64,000 nucleotides of DNA from Citrobacter enshiensis (GTDB lineage: Bacteria; Pseudomonadota; Gammaproteobacteria; Enterobacterales; Enterobacteriaceae): positions 496,001-560,000 of the forward strand of contig NZ_CP119862.1 in assembly GCF_029338175.1 (NCBI RefSeq), written 5' to 3'. Position 1 is the stretch's first letter, and each line of letters starts with the position of its first letter. A model generated the notes under the pieces. That model saw nothing but the letters and a program-made list of their open reading frames with translations. It ran no database searches and was not told the DNA's origin. Shown here in pieces: positions 47,268-57,204 of the stretch. The position numbers and the translations under genes are program-made.

Positions 47268-47556
47268 GTGAAGGGGTTTGCAGGCTGGCTAACAGCGCCT
47301 CAAACCCTTCCCCTTTCGCCACCAGACGCTCTTTCTGGGGTTTTGTCAGCTGCTTGACCCGATATTCCATGCGCAGGGCGAGAGAGCGGTCGCCGACCGG
47401 TGCCGCAAAAGCCAGCGTTAATTCCCCTTTCCCCCGTAACGCTTTCGCCCCTTTTCCACTTTGATGCTGTCGGTAACGGCGATCCACATCGGTGGTGATC
47501 CCGGTGTAGAGAGCGTTGTCTGCGGTGCGGATGAGATAAAGATACCAGGGTGTCAT
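47254..47556 (-). CDS. yhbQ: YhbQ, GIY-YIG domain protein
   Basis: The 100-residue protein is a single GIY-YIG nuclease-like domain ([18 protein letters not shown]; conserved [13 protein letters not shown]). YhbQ of E. coli has been reported to act on DNA damage, but its role is not settled. Confidence 0.9.
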   Translation of the reverse strand: MTPWYLYLIRTADNALYTGITTDVDRRYRQHQSGKGAKALRGKGELTLAFAAPVGDRSLALRMEYRVKQLTKPQKERLVAKGEGFEALLASLQTPSLKND

Positions 47557-47606
47557 TGAATGATCATATGTTAATGTTCAGGCGCTCAGTATAAGAGAGA
47601 ACAGAG

Positions 47607-48047
47607 ATGGAAACACTGACTGCTATATCGCGCTGGTTGGCGAAACAACACGTTGTGACCTGGTGTGTACACCATGAAGGCGAACTGTGGTGCGCCAATG
47701 CTTTTTACCTGTTTGATGCTCAGAAGATGGCATTTTATGTGCTGACGGAAGAGAAAACCCGCCACGCCCAGATGTCCGGACCGCGAGCCCCCGTCGCCGG
47801 GACGGTGAATGGTCAGCCTAAAACCGTCGCCCTGATCCGCGGCGTCCAGTTTAAAGGGGAAATCCGGCGTCTTGAAGGTGAAGAAAGTGACTCAGCGCGC
47901 AGGCTCTACAACCGCCGTTTCCCCGTTGCCAGAGTACTGCCTGCACCGGTTTGGGAAATTCGCCTGGATGAAATCAAGTTCACTGACAACACAATGGGTT
48001 TTGGCAAAAAAATGCACTGGTTACGTGAGCAAGCCAGTGTTCTATAG
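47607..48047 (+). CDS. yhbP: YhbP, UPF0306 flavin-reductase-like protein
   Basis: The 146-residue protein belongs to UPF0306, related to the split-barrel FMN-binding fold (pyridoxamine oxidase-like). The function is unknown. In E. coli yhbO normally lies next to it, but here the next gene is yraR. Confidence 0.88.
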   Translation: METLTAISRWLAKQHVVTWCVHHEGELWCANAFYLFDAQKMAFYVLTEEKTRHAQMSGPRAPVAGTVNGQPKTVALIRGVQFKGEIRRLEGEESDSARRLYNRRFPVARVLPAPVWEIRLDEIKFTDNTMGFGKKMHWLREQASVL

Positions 48048-48084
48048 TTAGAAGGCGTATTGATGCCAGAAACCAGGAGATGCG

Positions 48085-48732
48085 ATGAGCCAGGTGTTAA
48101 TCACGGGAGCAACAGGGCTGGTGGGCGGCCATCTACTGCGAATGTTGCTGAACGAACCGAAGATTCATTCAATCGCCGCGCCTACACGTCGTCCTCTCCC
48201 GGATACGCCAGGTATCTATAACCCGCACGATCCACAACTTACTGATGCGCTGGCGCAGGTCACCGATCCGATTGATATTGTCTTTTGCTGTCTGGGAACG
48301 ACCCGGCGCGAGGCGGGAAGTAAAGAAGCGTTTATCCATGCGGACTATACGCTGGTGGTGGACACCGCTCTGACGGGAAAACGTCTGGGGGCGCAACATA
48401 TGCTGGTGGTTAGCGCGATAGGGGCAAATGCCCATTCGCCTTTTTTCTACAATCGGGTAAAAGGCGAGATGGAAGAGGTGCTGATGGCGCAAAATTGGCC
48501 AAGATTGACCATTGTGCGTCCTTCCATGCTGCTCGGCGAGAGATCGAAGCAACGCATGAATGAAACGATCTTTGCGCCGTTGTTTCGGTTCCTGCCAGGA
48601 AACTGGAAATCGATTGAAGCGCGAGATGTGGCAAGCGCGATGCTGGCACAAGCTTTGTCACCGGATCATGAAGGGGTGACTATTCTGAGCTCATCACAGC
48701 TTCGTGAAAGAGCGGCGTGGAAGGTGTCGTGA
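48085..48732 (+). CDS. yraR: YraR, NAD(P)-binding protein
   Basis: The 215-residue protein has the Rossmann motif [13 protein letters not shown] of atypical short-chain dehydrogenases with NmrA-like features. The substrate is unknown. It converges with dolP, and a REP-like hairpin lies between them. Confidence 0.88.
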   Translation: MSQVLITGATGLVGGHLLRMLLNEPKIHSIAAPTRRPLPDTPGIYNPHDPQLTDALAQVTDPIDIVFCCLGTTRREAGSKEAFIHADYTLVVDTALTGKRLGAQHMLVVSAIGANAHSPFFYNRVKGEMEEVLMAQNWPRLTIVRPSMLLGERSKQRMNETIFAPLFRFLPGNWKSIEARDVASAMLAQALSPDHEGVTILSSSQLRERAAWKVS

Positions 48733-48736
48733 ACAT

Positions 48737-48758
48737 GCCCGGTGAAGCGTCACCGGGC
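48737..48758. terminator. Hairpin between yraR and dolP
   Basis: The perfect palindrome GCCCGGTGA...TCACCGGGC lies between the convergent genes and resembles half of a REP/BIME unit. It could end both transcripts. Confidence 0.6.
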
Positions 48759-48770
48759 AATGGATGACGG

Positions 48771-49346
48771 CTACTTAATAAAAGTAAAGGCGGTAGTGAC
48801 GCGTTTCACACCGCTGACGCGACTGGCCATATCTGCCGCCGCTTTCGCTTCACGGTCGGTCACCAGCCCCATCAGGAAGACTTCTCCATTTTCGGTGGTT
48901 ACTTTCACGTTAGACGATTTTACCTGGTCGCTGGTGAGCAACTGGGAGCGTACTTTGGTCGTAATCCAGGTGTCGTTAGAGGCTTCACTCAGACTGATTG
49001 GCTGGCCCTGGCGGACCTCGTTAAACACCTCGGTTGTTCCTTCCACGCCCATCGCAATTTGTTTTGCTCGCGAGGAAAGCTCAGTATTCGGCGTCTGGCC
49101 GACGAGCAGAACCTTACCTTGATACGCTGTTACGTTGATGCGCGCTTCTTTCTTGATTTGCGCGTCTTTAGACAGCGCACTGTTCACGCGTAACTCCAGG
49201 GTACTGTCGTCTACCTGGGTCCCTACGCTACGTGGGTCAGTGACGGCTTTTGTTCCAACGGCTGCAGTACCGACAACGGCAGCAGCGACGCAACCTTGCA
49301 ACAGCAACGCAGAAATAAGGACTGCGAGCGGCGAAAGTGCCTTCAT
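48771..49346 (-). CDS. dolP: DolP, outer-membrane BON-domain lipoprotein
   Basis: The 191-residue lipoprotein (formerly YraP) has lipobox LLLQGC at residue 19 and two BON domains. It binds anionic phospholipid at division sites and supports BAM and envelope integrity, and it is sigma-E dependent in E. coli. It follows diaA by 9 bases. Confidence 0.95.
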   Translation of the reverse strand: MKALSPLAVLISALLLQGCVAAAVVGTAAVGTKAVTDPRSVGTQVDDSTLELRVNSALSKDAQIKKEARINVTAYQGKVLLVGQTPNTELSSRAKQIAMGVEGTTEVFNEVRQGQPISLSEASNDTWITTKVRSQLLTSDQVKSSNVKVTTENGEVFLMGLVTDREAKAAADMASRVSGVKRVTTAFTFIK

Positions 49347-49355
49347 GTGTACTCC

Positions 49356-49946
49356 TTAATCATCCTGGTGAGGGAAAAGCGTGTTATCGATCAGATCGCA
49401 CAGGCAGTTTACCGTCAGCATATGCATTTCCTGAATGCGCGCGCTATGGTGTGAAGGGATACGAATCTCAACATCCTGCGGGCCTAACAAACCGGCCAGT
49501 TCGCCTCCGTCATAACCGGTTAGCGCCACAATGGTCATGTCACGTGTGACGGCAGCTTCTACGGCTTTTACAATATCGCGGCTATTGCCACGCGTTGAAA
49601 TTGCCAACAGGACATCTCCCGCGTGTCCCAGCGCGCGGACCTGTTTGGCATAGATTTCATCATGCAGACGATCGTTTGCAATCGCTGTTAAGACCACATT
49701 ATCAGTATTAAGTGCAATGGCAGGTAAACTGGGGCGTTCTGTTTCAAAACGGTTGATCATATTGGCAGCAAAATGCTGTGCGTTGGCAGCGGAGGTACCA
49801 TTACCACAACAGAGAATTTTGTTACCATTGAGCAGGGAGTGAACCAGCGTCATGGCGGCACGGGAGATAGCATCCGGGAGCGCTTCTGCCGCAGCAATTT
49901 GAGTTTGAATGCTTTCTGTAAAGCAAACTTTGATTCTTTCTAGCAC
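49356..49946 (-). CDS. diaA: DiaA, DnaA initiator-associating protein
   Basis: The 196-residue SIS-domain protein ([12 protein letters not shown] phosphosugar-type motif) is a tetramer that binds DnaA and promotes its assembly on oriC. It is not thought to have isomerase activity. It lies between yraN and dolP. Confidence 0.95.
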   Translation of the reverse strand: MLERIKVCFTESIQTQIAAAEALPDAISRAAMTLVHSLLNGNKILCCGNGTSAANAQHFAANMINRFETERPSLPAIALNTDNVVLTAIANDRLHDEIYAKQVRALGHAGDVLLAISTRGNSRDIVKAVEAAVTRDMTIVALTGYDGGELAGLLGPQDVEIRIPSHHSARIQEMHMLTVNCLCDLIDNTLFPHQDD

Positions 49947-49966
49947 GCTAATCCTTAAATCTTCAA

Positions 49967-50362
49967 TTACGAGCGATCGTTAAACGCATCCTGAATCCAC
50001 TCAACATCATTTCCGGTGAAGGCTAACACATCGAACCGGCAATCCACAGTATCAAAACTTCCGTTATGGCGCGCGAGCCACACGCGGGCGGTCTGTAATA
50101 ATTTGTATTGTTTGCTCCGGGTCACACTGGCTGCCGCTCCACCAAATAAGGCGGAGCGGCGGTAACGGACTTCAACAAAAACCGTGGTATTGCCTTCACG
50201 CATGATCAGATCTATCTCGCCACCGCGCTCATGCACGTTGGCGGCAATAAAATGCAGTCCTTTGCACTCCAGCCATTGACGCGCGGCGGCTTCCCACGCG
50301 TCTCCGGTCTGTTTACGCGTTAACTGGCGGGAACAACCTGTCCTTGCTGGTATTTGAGCCAT
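49967..50362 (-). CDS. yraN: YraN, UPF0102 putative endonuclease
   Basis: The 131-residue protein has a restriction-endonuclease-like core ([11 protein letters not shown]...VFVEVRYRR), with catalytic-type residues E and K/R as in Holliday-junction resolvase-like nucleases. No activity is firmly shown for the family. Its start lies within lpoA, overlapping it by 43 bases. Confidence 0.92.
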   Translation of the reverse strand: MAQIPARTGCSRQLTRKQTGDAWEAAARQWLECKGLHFIAANVHERGGEIDLIMREGNTTVFVEVRYRRSALFGGAAASVTRSKQYKLLQTARVWLARHNGSFDTVDCRFDVLAFTGNDVEWIQDAFNDRS

Positions 50363-52374
50363 GATAACTTCCTGTTAATCACACAATCCGGCGTGGCAGT
50401 TAATGCGCCGGTATTTCCGTTAAGCTCAAAACCTTGCATCTGGCGCATCTGCGAGAAATGGTTGGCCAGAGACCAGGCGTCAACGCCCATGGCATACATA
50501 CGGGCGAGAGAGTAGTCGTTACCCACCGCGCTGAGCGCTTGCTGCATCAACGGGGCATTGTTGCCCGCCAGCATGGGAATTTCACTGTATTGCAGGCCTT
50601 CCATTTCCAGACGGAAGTCTGGGCCTGCTGTCCCTTGTGCGCTGCGCGAGCTGGCGTACAGCGTCGCACCGCTCTGGCTACCGTTACGCATGGCGATCAT
50701 CGGCTTAATAAAGGCGATTTCTTCTGGGGTTGCCAGAATATAGACCGCATCCACTCGACCACCGCTGCCTGTGATTTGCGCGTCTGTCGGTGGGGCTGGA
50801 ATCGTCAGATCGCCAATTGTAACGCCAGGTTGTGACGCGGCTCCGGTGGTGACAGGGCTTCCGCTCAGCGCGATACCTGCACCGCCGTTGACGCCCATTC
50901 GCAGCTCAGCGGTTGAGCCAAACTTCTGCTGCAACACGGTGCCGCCGCCCAATTTCTGCCATTCCTGAGCAAACGCGTTTGTCACACGATCGCCCAGACC
51001 ACTACGCGGAACCAGCAACAGTGGCGCTTGTTTCCCCTGCTCACGGATGTGGCGCGCCGCATCGCGAGCTTCATCTTCCGGCGAAAGGGCAAAGTAACAA
51101 ATATTGGCGTGATTCTGTACCGCTTCTGGCTGATTCAACGCCAGCACATTCAGCGGCGTGTTGCTCTTCATCAGCTCTTCGACGTTATTTTTCAACAGCG
51201 GACCGACGACAATGCTGGCGCCATCTTGCTGAGCCTGGACCAGAATTTGGCTCAGCGGCTGGGAGCTGGTGTCATAGACTTTCAGTTCCGCCGAAGGGTT
51301 TGCTGGGGCGCTTGCCGTTACCGGTTGAGCCGATGCGGCTTGCACCGCGCTGACCGGCGCGTCGGGTTGCGTCTGCTGATCGTTCGTCAGGTCGCTGACG
51401 GAGGCCTGAGAAGGGCTGGCGACGCCGTCGGTTGTTTGCGGTTGACTCTCCGCTACGGCAGGTTCCGCCGCGGGGGCGGGTGTTGCTGCCGGTTGTGAGG
51501 CTACCGGCTGAGTCCCCATATTTTTTGCCGCTTCAAAGCCTTTCTGGATAGTGCGACCAAAGACGGCCGCCTGGCCGTTCAACGGCAGCAGAAGGGCTAT
51601 TTTACTGGTGGAGGCGGGTTTAAAGCTCTGAACGTTAGTCAGCTGCGTTGGCAACAGTTTCGCCCCCGGGTTTTGCGGGTAGCGTTTTTGCCAGTCAGCA
51701 ATGCCAGCCTTCATCATGTTCGGATCGTTACGGTTATCAAACCAGACACGCTGCAGATCCAGCCATCCTTGCAGGACATTTTCATCCGCGTTGATGACCA
51801 GCGCCTGAGCTTGCTCCTGCGTCATGGACGAAAGCGCCTGCCAGGTAGCATCGATATTCTTCTGCTTGTCTTTAGCGGCCAGTAACGGCTCCTGAGCGAT
51901 TAAGGCACGCAGCAAAGAGAGGGAAGGCTGTCCCTGGCTGGCATCAATTTGCGCTTGCCAGTAACGCGCCTGTTGATTTTGATCGAAATCAGCAGGGGTC
52001 AGCTTATCCAGCAACGCCTGCGCGCCAGCCACATCTTTTTGTGCCAGCTTGACTTCTACCGCCAGCAGAGACTGTTCGCGGCGTTGGCTTTCGTTCAGAT
52101 TTTGCGGCAACTGGTTAAACAATTCGACCGCCTGCTGACTTTTACCTTCCTTCAGCAGTGCACGAATGGCGAGTAATTGCCAGTTGGTCTTGCTATCATC
52201 TGAACTTTGCTGCATCTGTTGCAGATAAAAGCCGGAATCAGCCTGTGCAGTGCCCTGCATATGGGCTGCACTCTGATCGGGCGCCTGGGTGCCACAACCG
52301 GCGAACATCAAGGCTGCCAGGATAACGGGCAGACAGCGCGCGGCTTTCAAACGACAAAATGTTGAGGGTACCAT
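50320..52374 (-). CDS. lpoA: LpoA, outer-membrane activator of PBP1A
   Basis: The 684-residue lipoprotein has a lipobox [10 protein letters not shown] (about residue 27), an N-terminal TPR-like domain and a C-terminal periplasmic-binding-protein-like domain. A disordered linker rich in alanine, proline, glutamine and valine (near residues 285-350) separates them. It spans the periplasm to activate PBP1A. The start [12 protein letters not shown] gives a normal signal peptide. It is divergent from rsmI. Confidence 0.95.
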   Translation of the reverse strand: MVPSTFCRLKAARCLPVILAALMFAGCGTQAPDQSAAHMQGTAQADSGFYLQQMQQSSDDSKTNWQLLAIRALLKEGKSQQAVELFNQLPQNLNESQRREQSLLAVEVKLAQKDVAGAQALLDKLTPADFDQNQQARYWQAQIDASQGQPSLSLLRALIAQEPLLAAKDKQKNIDATWQALSSMTQEQAQALVINADENVLQGWLDLQRVWFDNRNDPNMMKAGIADWQKRYPQNPGAKLLPTQLTNVQSFKPASTSKIALLLPLNGQAAVFGRTIQKGFEAAKNMGTQPVASQPAATPAPAAEPAVAESQPQTTDGVASPSQASVSDLTNDQQTQPDAPVSAVQAASAQPVTASAPANPSAELKVYDTSSQPLSQILVQAQQDGASIVVGPLLKNNVEELMKSNTPLNVLALNQPEAVQNHANICYFALSPEDEARDAARHIREQGKQAPLLLVPRSGLGDRVTNAFAQEWQKLGGGTVLQQKFGSTAELRMGVNGGAGIALSGSPVTTGAASQPGVTIGDLTIPAPPTDAQITGSGGRVDAVYILATPEEIAFIKPMIAMRNGSQSGATLYASSRSAQGTAGPDFRLEMEGLQYSEIPMLAGNNAPLMQQALSAVGNDYSLARMYAMGVDAWSLANHFSQMRQMQGFELNGNTGALTATPDCVINRKLSWLKYQQGQVVPAS

Positions 52375-52436
52375 ACTGTATCCAGTGATATTTTTTACGC
52401 AATGCTCAATATTAAATCGGCAATACGGACGACACA

Positions 52437-53300
52437 ATGAAACAACACGAATCGGCGGATAATTCTCAAGGCCAGCTCTTTATTGTACCTACTCCTATCG
52501 GGAATTTGGCTGATATTACCCAACGAGCGCTCGAAGTTTTACAAGCCGTTGATTTAATTGCTGCTGAAGACACTCGCCACACGGGTTTATTGTTACAACA
52601 CTTTGCGATTAACGCTCGCCTGTTTGCGCTGCATGACCATAACGAGCAGCAAAAGGCCGAAACGCTGGTGGCGAAACTCAAAGAAGGGCAGAACATTGCG
52701 CTGGTTTCCGATGCGGGAACGCCGCTCATCAACGATCCTGGCTACCACCTGGTGCGTACCTGCCGCGAAGCAGGGATCCGCGTGGTGCCATTGCCGGGGC
52801 CGTGCGCCGCGATTGCGGCCTTAAGTGCAGCCGGACTGCCGTCGGACCGTTTTTGCTACGAAGGATTTCTGCCGGCAAAATCCAAAGGGCGTCGCGATGC
52901 GATGAAAGCTATCGAAGCAGAACCGCGTACGCTGATTTTCTATGAGTCCACCCACCGTTTATTAGACAGTCTGGAAGATATGGTCTCCGTGTGGGGAGAG
53001 TCCCGCTATGTGGTTCTGGCACGTGAGCTGACAAAAACCTGGGAAACGATCCATGGCGCGCCGGTGGGTGAATTGCTTGCGTGGGTTAAAGAGGACGAAA
53101 ACCGCCGCAAAGGTGAGATGGTACTGATTGTCGAAGGGCACAAAGCGCAGGACGACGATCTTCCTGCCGATGCGCTACGTACGCTGGCACTATTACAGGC
53201 GGAACTGCCGCTGAAAAAGGCCGCCGCGTTGGCCGCCGAAATCCACGGCGTGAAAAAGAATGCACTGTATAAGTATGCGCTGGAGCAGCAGGGCGAATAA
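52437..53300 (+). CDS. rsmI: 16S rRNA C1402 2'-O-methyltransferase
   Basis: The 287-residue SAM-dependent tetrapyrrole-methylase-family enzyme methylates C1402. The motif [16 protein letters not shown] is at residues 16-31 and [13 protein letters not shown] further on. It is the last housekeeping gene before the amino-sugar cluster. Confidence 0.95.
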   Translation: MKQHESADNSQGQLFIVPTPIGNLADITQRALEVLQAVDLIAAEDTRHTGLLLQHFAINARLFALHDHNEQQKAETLVAKLKEGQNIALVSDAGTPLINDPGYHLVRTCREAGIRVVPLPGPCAAIAALSAAGLPSDRFCYEGFLPAKSKGRRDAMKAIEAEPRTLIFYESTHRLLDSLEDMVSVWGESRYVVLARELTKTWETIHGAPVGELLAWVKEDENRRKGEMVLIVEGHKAQDDDLPADALRTLALLQAELPLKKAAALAAEIHGVKKNALYKYALEQQGE

Positions 53301-53333
53301 ACGTCCGGGATGTTAATAGCCTCGGTACTGACT

Positions 53334-53353
53334 GGGCAGGCATCGCACTGCCC
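53334..53353. terminator. Small hairpin between rsmI and the cutC-like gene
   Basis: A 6-base-pair stem (GGGCAG with CTGCCC) lies between the convergent rsmI and cutC-like genes. It has no strong T-run. The surrounding 100 bases hold nothing else that I can identify. Confidence 0.35.
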
Positions 53354-53401
53354 GGCAGATTTACGTTATTCATATCTTGCACTAGCACTTTCAGGCATTT
53401 T

Positions 53402-54106
53402 TTAGACGATATCATGTGCTTGATTTTTATCTAATATCTTAACCAGTCGAGTGAGTTTCTCTGGATCAATATTTTCATCCCAACGCCCATTTACTCTAAC
53501 CGCTGAACCCACATGAAATGCTTTAACCGCAGAGTTTTGGTGTAAGAAATCTAATGTCTCTTCATTAATACCGCCCCCGAGAACTGTTGTGATACCCAGT
53601 TGCTCAGTGCTGTTTATCAGTGAGTTTAGTTTATCAAGTTCACCATGAAAATCCTTAATCCTATAATTAGTTAGTATACGTCTAATTATAGGATATGAAC
53701 TAAGTTTTTCTATTGATGTTAATATTTCAGGTGTCTGTTCAATTGCGCGATGAAAAACGAAGTTACAAGAGGAACTTGCTTTTAATAACTCTTCGAGTTT
53801 TTGTTTTGCAATATCACCATTTTTCTCTAACACCCCCGACACGATGGACTCAACACCCAACATTGAAAATTGATAAATATCTCTGGCCATGGCTTGGATT
53901 TCCTCATCGTCATAGAAAAAGTGATGAGGATGTGGTCGTATCATTATGGCTAACGGTAAATTAACCGCCTGGCTGATTTCGCGCACTAATTCCATGTCTG
54001 GCGTCAATCCCCCACACTCTGGATGAGATACAATTTCCAGACGGTCCGCACCACATTTTTGTGCAATTAAAGCATCATTCAGCGATGTAGCAATAACTTC
54101 TAACAT
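53402..54106 (-). CDS. CutC-family TIM-barrel protein in aga operon
   Basis: The 234-residue protein has the whole CutC-family pattern: GADRLE near residue 20, CGGLTP, IMIRPH near 57-62, FFYDDEE, GVLEKNGD, FHRA near 118-121, RRILTN and VLGGGINEE. CutC was first named for copper tolerance, but the copper role is disputed and these genes often sit in sugar operons. It is the last gene of the aga operon, about 95 bases after the SIS gene. Codons are visibly AT-rich (many AAA, TTA, ATT). A role in phosphosugar metabolism is an inference. It is shorter than E. coli CutC and clearly a separate subfamily. Confidence 0.8.
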   Translation of the reverse strand: MLEVIATSLNDALIAQKCGADRLEIVSHPECGGLTPDMELVREISQAVNLPLAIMIRPHPHHFFYDDEEIQAMARDIYQFSMLGVESIVSGVLEKNGDIAKQKLEELLKASSSCNFVFHRAIEQTPEILTSIEKLSSYPIIRRILTNYRIKDFHGELDKLNSLINSTEQLGITTVLGGGINEETLDFLHQNSAVKAFHVGSAVRVNGRWDENIDPEKLTRLVKILDKNQAHDIV

Positions 54107-54202
54107 ACAATATCCTGGTGATAAGTGTGATTAGATGTGGATGGTGTTTATGTCGGGAATATTTCTCTGTGATGAAATATTCCCGAAAAAATTAGATGTG
54201 TA

Positions 54203-54943
54203 TTATAAATAAGGAATGCGGTTTCGATACTGAAGATAATGCTGCTCGTTATGTGCATCGCCATTATCAAGGTTACCACTCATCCAGACAGGAGGGGTGA
54301 ATCCTCTGCTCACGCAAATATTAATTGTCGTTGCGACGATAGATTCGATGATGGCAATTGAAAGGATGGAAGAGGTTCCAGCCACTTTGGTACTCATTCC
54401 TTCGATGTTAATGACTGCGTCACCAAGCTCGCAATGGTTATCAATGATAACATCAGCAAAATCTTTGACGAATTTGCCTGATGGATGGCGTGAGGATACT
54501 CCGGCCATAAATGCACCCGATGCTATTGTAATAATACTTACACCAGCAGCTTTAGCTGATTCAGCCAGGTCCACAGGCATCGGGTTTCTGCCGGAATGAG
54601 AAACTATAATTAAAGTGTCTTTGGACGTCATGCCAGATTTTTTAAAGATTACTTTTCCAATATCAGGCACTCTTTCGTATTCAGATGTTTTAGTTCCAGT
54701 GTACATCGCAACAGATGCTTCCAGCATTGGATGTACCGGAACCAGTCCGCCAGCTCTGTAAAACATTTCCAGACTAAACATTTGAGAATGACCGGTGCCA
54801 AAAATATATATCAACCCATCTTTCTCTAATGTGTCGCTGATAATGCTGGCTGCATCTTCTATATTTTTACTTTCATGTTCTTCTATTTTATTTAACTGTT
54901 GATTAACGATGCTTAAATATTCTTTGGTTTTATTGAAGTTCAT
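54203..54943 (-). CDS. SIS-domain phosphosugar-binding protein
   Basis: The 246-residue protein has a single SIS domain of the UPF0309/SIS_2 type: IFGTGHSQMF near residue 47 and IIVSHSGRNPMP near 113-124, the latter being the phosphate-binding S-rich loop. It resembles heptose isomerase and MurQ-like SIS proteins more than AgaS or AgaI. The C-terminal GNLDNGDAHN stretch is a conserved family mark as I recall it. It lies between the PTS IID gene and the cutC-like gene, in the place of agaI in E. coli. It probably acts on the phosphorylated sugar that the PTS delivers. The reaction is unknown. Confidence 0.8.
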   Translation of the reverse strand: MNFNKTKEYLSIVNQQLNKIEEHESKNIEDAASIISDTLEKDGLIYIFGTGHSQMFSLEMFYRAGGLVPVHPMLEASVAMYTGTKTSEYERVPDIGKVIFKKSGMTSKDTLIIVSHSGRNPMPVDLAESAKAAGVSIITIASGAFMAGVSSRHPSGKFVKDFADVIIDNHCELGDAVINIEGMSTKVAGTSSILSIAIIESIVATTINICVSRGFTPPVWMSGNLDNGDAHNEQHYLQYRNRIPYL

Positions 54944-54967
54944 TTTTGTTTTCCTGAAAAGAAATGT

Positions 54968-55849
54968 TTATTTTACAATTCCTAATGCACCGAGAGTGGT
55001 GAATATCAGGAAGAGGAAACCTATTATTTTGACCGGACTTAATTTCCAGACCTTTAATAAATAATATACAAACGCCACAGTGAGAACAGGAAATAGTTTT
55101 GGCAATAACGTATCAAGTACAGCCTGTAGCTCGAATTTATAATCGCCGAAGTTCCAGGCCAATGGAGTAGATAAATTAATTATTGAGCCTATTAACGAAC
55201 CGACCACGATTAACCCAAGAATCCCCGCGCCAAATGTGAAACGCTCCAGAACTCCGGATGATTGGGTGGCAAGACTACTCCCCTGGGAATATCCAAGATT
55301 AAGGAGTCGCCATTTTAAAAACAAATTAAATACAATAAATAGTACCTGCGTTATTGCCAGTGCAATATAAGCTCCATGAATATTTTTTGCTAACGCCATT
55401 GATGCAGGTATAGAAAAGAGAAGTGGGCCAAGAATAGCAAACATCATTGTGTCGCCAACACCCGCTAACGGCCCCATCATTCCTGTTTTCACCCCGCGAA
55501 TAAGGTCGGGATCAGCTCTCTTTTCTTCCAACGCTGTGACGATACCCAAAATAGGAGGGGTACCATAGTTAGGGCATGTATTGAAAAAGTCCATGTGCCT
55601 GACCAGACTTTCATTTAACTTCTCAGGCTCATTTTTGTAGATCTTCTTCAGAATAGGGGACATGCATATTGCAAACCCAAGCCCCTGCATTCGCTCATAA
55701 GACCACGATGCCTGTACCGTAAAATTACGGAGATAGACCTTAAATAGATCCTTTTTAGTGATGGTAATTTCCTGCCCAGACTCTTTTTCTTCATTGCTAC
55801 TGAATGATTTATCATTATTTGAGATGTAATCTGTCTCTGATATGCTCAT
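54968..55849 (-). CDS. PTS IID, mannose/sorbose family
   Basis: The 293-residue membrane protein has the IID-Man pattern RNFTVQASWSYERMQGLGFA after a hydrophilic 35-residue N-terminus, then MMGPLAGVGDTMMF and C-terminal membrane segments. The ATG at 55849 (MSISETDYI) is chosen because a GGGGGAG site precedes it, whereas the upstream in-frame ATG at 55879 lies inside the IIC gene. With IIC it forms the membrane channel of the PTS. Confidence 0.88.
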   Translation of the reverse strand: MSISETDYISNNDKSFSSNEEKESGQEITITKKDLFKVYLRNFTVQASWSYERMQGLGFAICMSPILKKIYKNEPEKLNESLVRHMDFFNTCPNYGTPPILGIVTALEEKRADPDLIRGVKTGMMGPLAGVGDTMMFAILGPLLFSIPASMALAKNIHGAYIALAITQVLFIVFNLFLKWRLLNLGYSQGSSLATQSSGVLERFTFGAGILGLIVVGSLIGSIINLSTPLAWNFGDYKFELQAVLDTLLPKLFPVLTVAFVYYLLKVWKLSPVKIIGFLFLIFTTLGALGIVK

Positions 55850-55850
55850 A

Positions 55851-56633
55851 TTAAAACTCCCCCCCAATTTGTTCTTCACTTCCTTTGCTATTTACACTTT
55901 CTCTCATATATAGCTGAGTATATACAATAGCAACTATCGCAGCTAAGATGCCAACTGCAATCATAGGAAGTTTTAAATAAGCAACTAAAACAAATCCTAA
56001 AACTGCAAAGTAGGCTTTTTTATTGAATGGTAGATAATTTAATAAAATTGCAATACCCAGGGCTGGCATTGCGTGACCAACAGCAGTTAAACCATTCATT
56101 AGCCACTGAGGAACATGTTCGATAAATTGTCTTGCCACTGTGTCGCCAAAATAACCACCGATAAAGACAGGAATAGCTCTCGATAATCCCCATGGGACAG
56201 AACCAAACAGATGCCATCGCCACATGCCTGCTATATTCCCTGATGCGGCGTGCTTGTCTCCTTTATGCGCACATATCGCTGTTGACATTCTTGCCATTAC
56301 ATCAAGATAAGCACCTAATAATGCGATAGGAATACCAATAGTTGTTCCCAGGGATATGTCGTTAGTAAGGTACCCAAACACAACGCCAAGAATCGAACCC
56401 GTGGTATAATCTGGTACTACAGCGCCACCATAAGAATGTACACCCAATGAGACCATCTCAAGGGTGGCTCCAATTACGATACCTGTAGTGAGATCGCCGA
56501 GGATAATACCTGCACCAACGCCTGCGATTAATGGACGTTGCCACAGTCCAAGATAAGTAAAAAGCAACTCATTGATACAGAGAAATGCCCATAGCGAGAG
56601 CAATATAACTTGCCATAGCTGTAAACTTTCCAT
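55851..56633 (-). CDS. PTS IIC, mannose/sorbose family
   Basis: The 260-residue EII-Sor type permease shows about seven hydrophobic segments, with GVGAGIILGDLTTGI and GIPIALLGAYLDVMAR typical of IIC-Man proteins. It ends one base before the IID start. The sugar specificity cannot be read from sequence. It differs from E. coli AgaC/AgaW as I remember them, though the family is the same. Confidence 0.88.
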   Translation of the reverse strand: MESLQLWQVILLSLWAFLCINELLFTYLGLWQRPLIAGVGAGIILGDLTTGIVIGATLEMVSLGVHSYGGAVVPDYTTGSILGVVFGYLTNDISLGTTIGIPIALLGAYLDVMARMSTAICAHKGDKHAASGNIAGMWRWHLFGSVPWGLSRAIPVFIGGYFGDTVARQFIEHVPQWLMNGLTAVGHAMPALGIAILLNYLPFNKKAYFAVLGFVLVAYLKLPMIAVGILAAIVAIVYTQLYMRESVNSKGSEEQIGGEF

Positions 56634-56653
56634 TTTTAAATTCCTCTACTTAT

Positions 56654-57145
56654 TTATAATAAGCCGTTTTTCTGTAGCAGCAGTTTCATATCCTGCTTGC
56701 TGTCATTTGGCAGCACTTGAAAATAACAATTTACATCTTTACTGATAATTGATTGTAATGCGGATAATTCGTTATCTGAAACAAATAACCGATCATTTAG
56801 TTTTCTTGAGTTTGTCTTATGTACCATGTTACCAATGTTTAATTCACGATACATAAAATCATCATCGAAAAATTTACTTGCATCAATAACATTCTGAACT
56901 AACAAAAAAACATTCTCATTTTCCTGAAGTCCTCTCTTGATGTAAGATTTAACTCTTTCAATCTCAACCATAGACAGGCGTACTTGTTTTGGTGCCGCCA
57001 GTTTTAAAACGGCTTGCTGAGTCACGTCTTTTGCCACAGTATCATTTGCAACGATAATATGATTAGGGTTGGTCATTTTTGACCAGGCTAAAGCCACCTG
57101 GCCATGGATAAGACGTGAGTCCACCCGAAAATGGATAATTGGCAT
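56654..57145 (-). CDS. PTS IIB, mannose/sorbose family
   Basis: The 163-residue cytoplasmic domain carries the phosphorylated histidine at residue 14 in DSRLIHGQVALAW, the IIB-Man signature. It transfers phosphate from IIA to the incoming sugar. It lies between IIA and IIC with 20- and 59-base gaps. Confidence 0.9.
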   Translation of the reverse strand: MPIIHFRVDSRLIHGQVALAWSKMTNPNHIIVANDTVAKDVTQQAVLKLAAPKQVRLSMVEIERVKSYIKRGLQENENVFLLVQNVIDASKFFDDDFMYRELNIGNMVHKTNSRKLNDRLFVSDNELSALQSIISKDVNCYFQVLPNDSKQDMKLLLQKNGLL

Positions 57146-57204
57146 AATTTTACCTTTTTGGTGTAGCGTTGCTTATAGGGTTTTATTAATAATGCAGTAA
57201 TACA

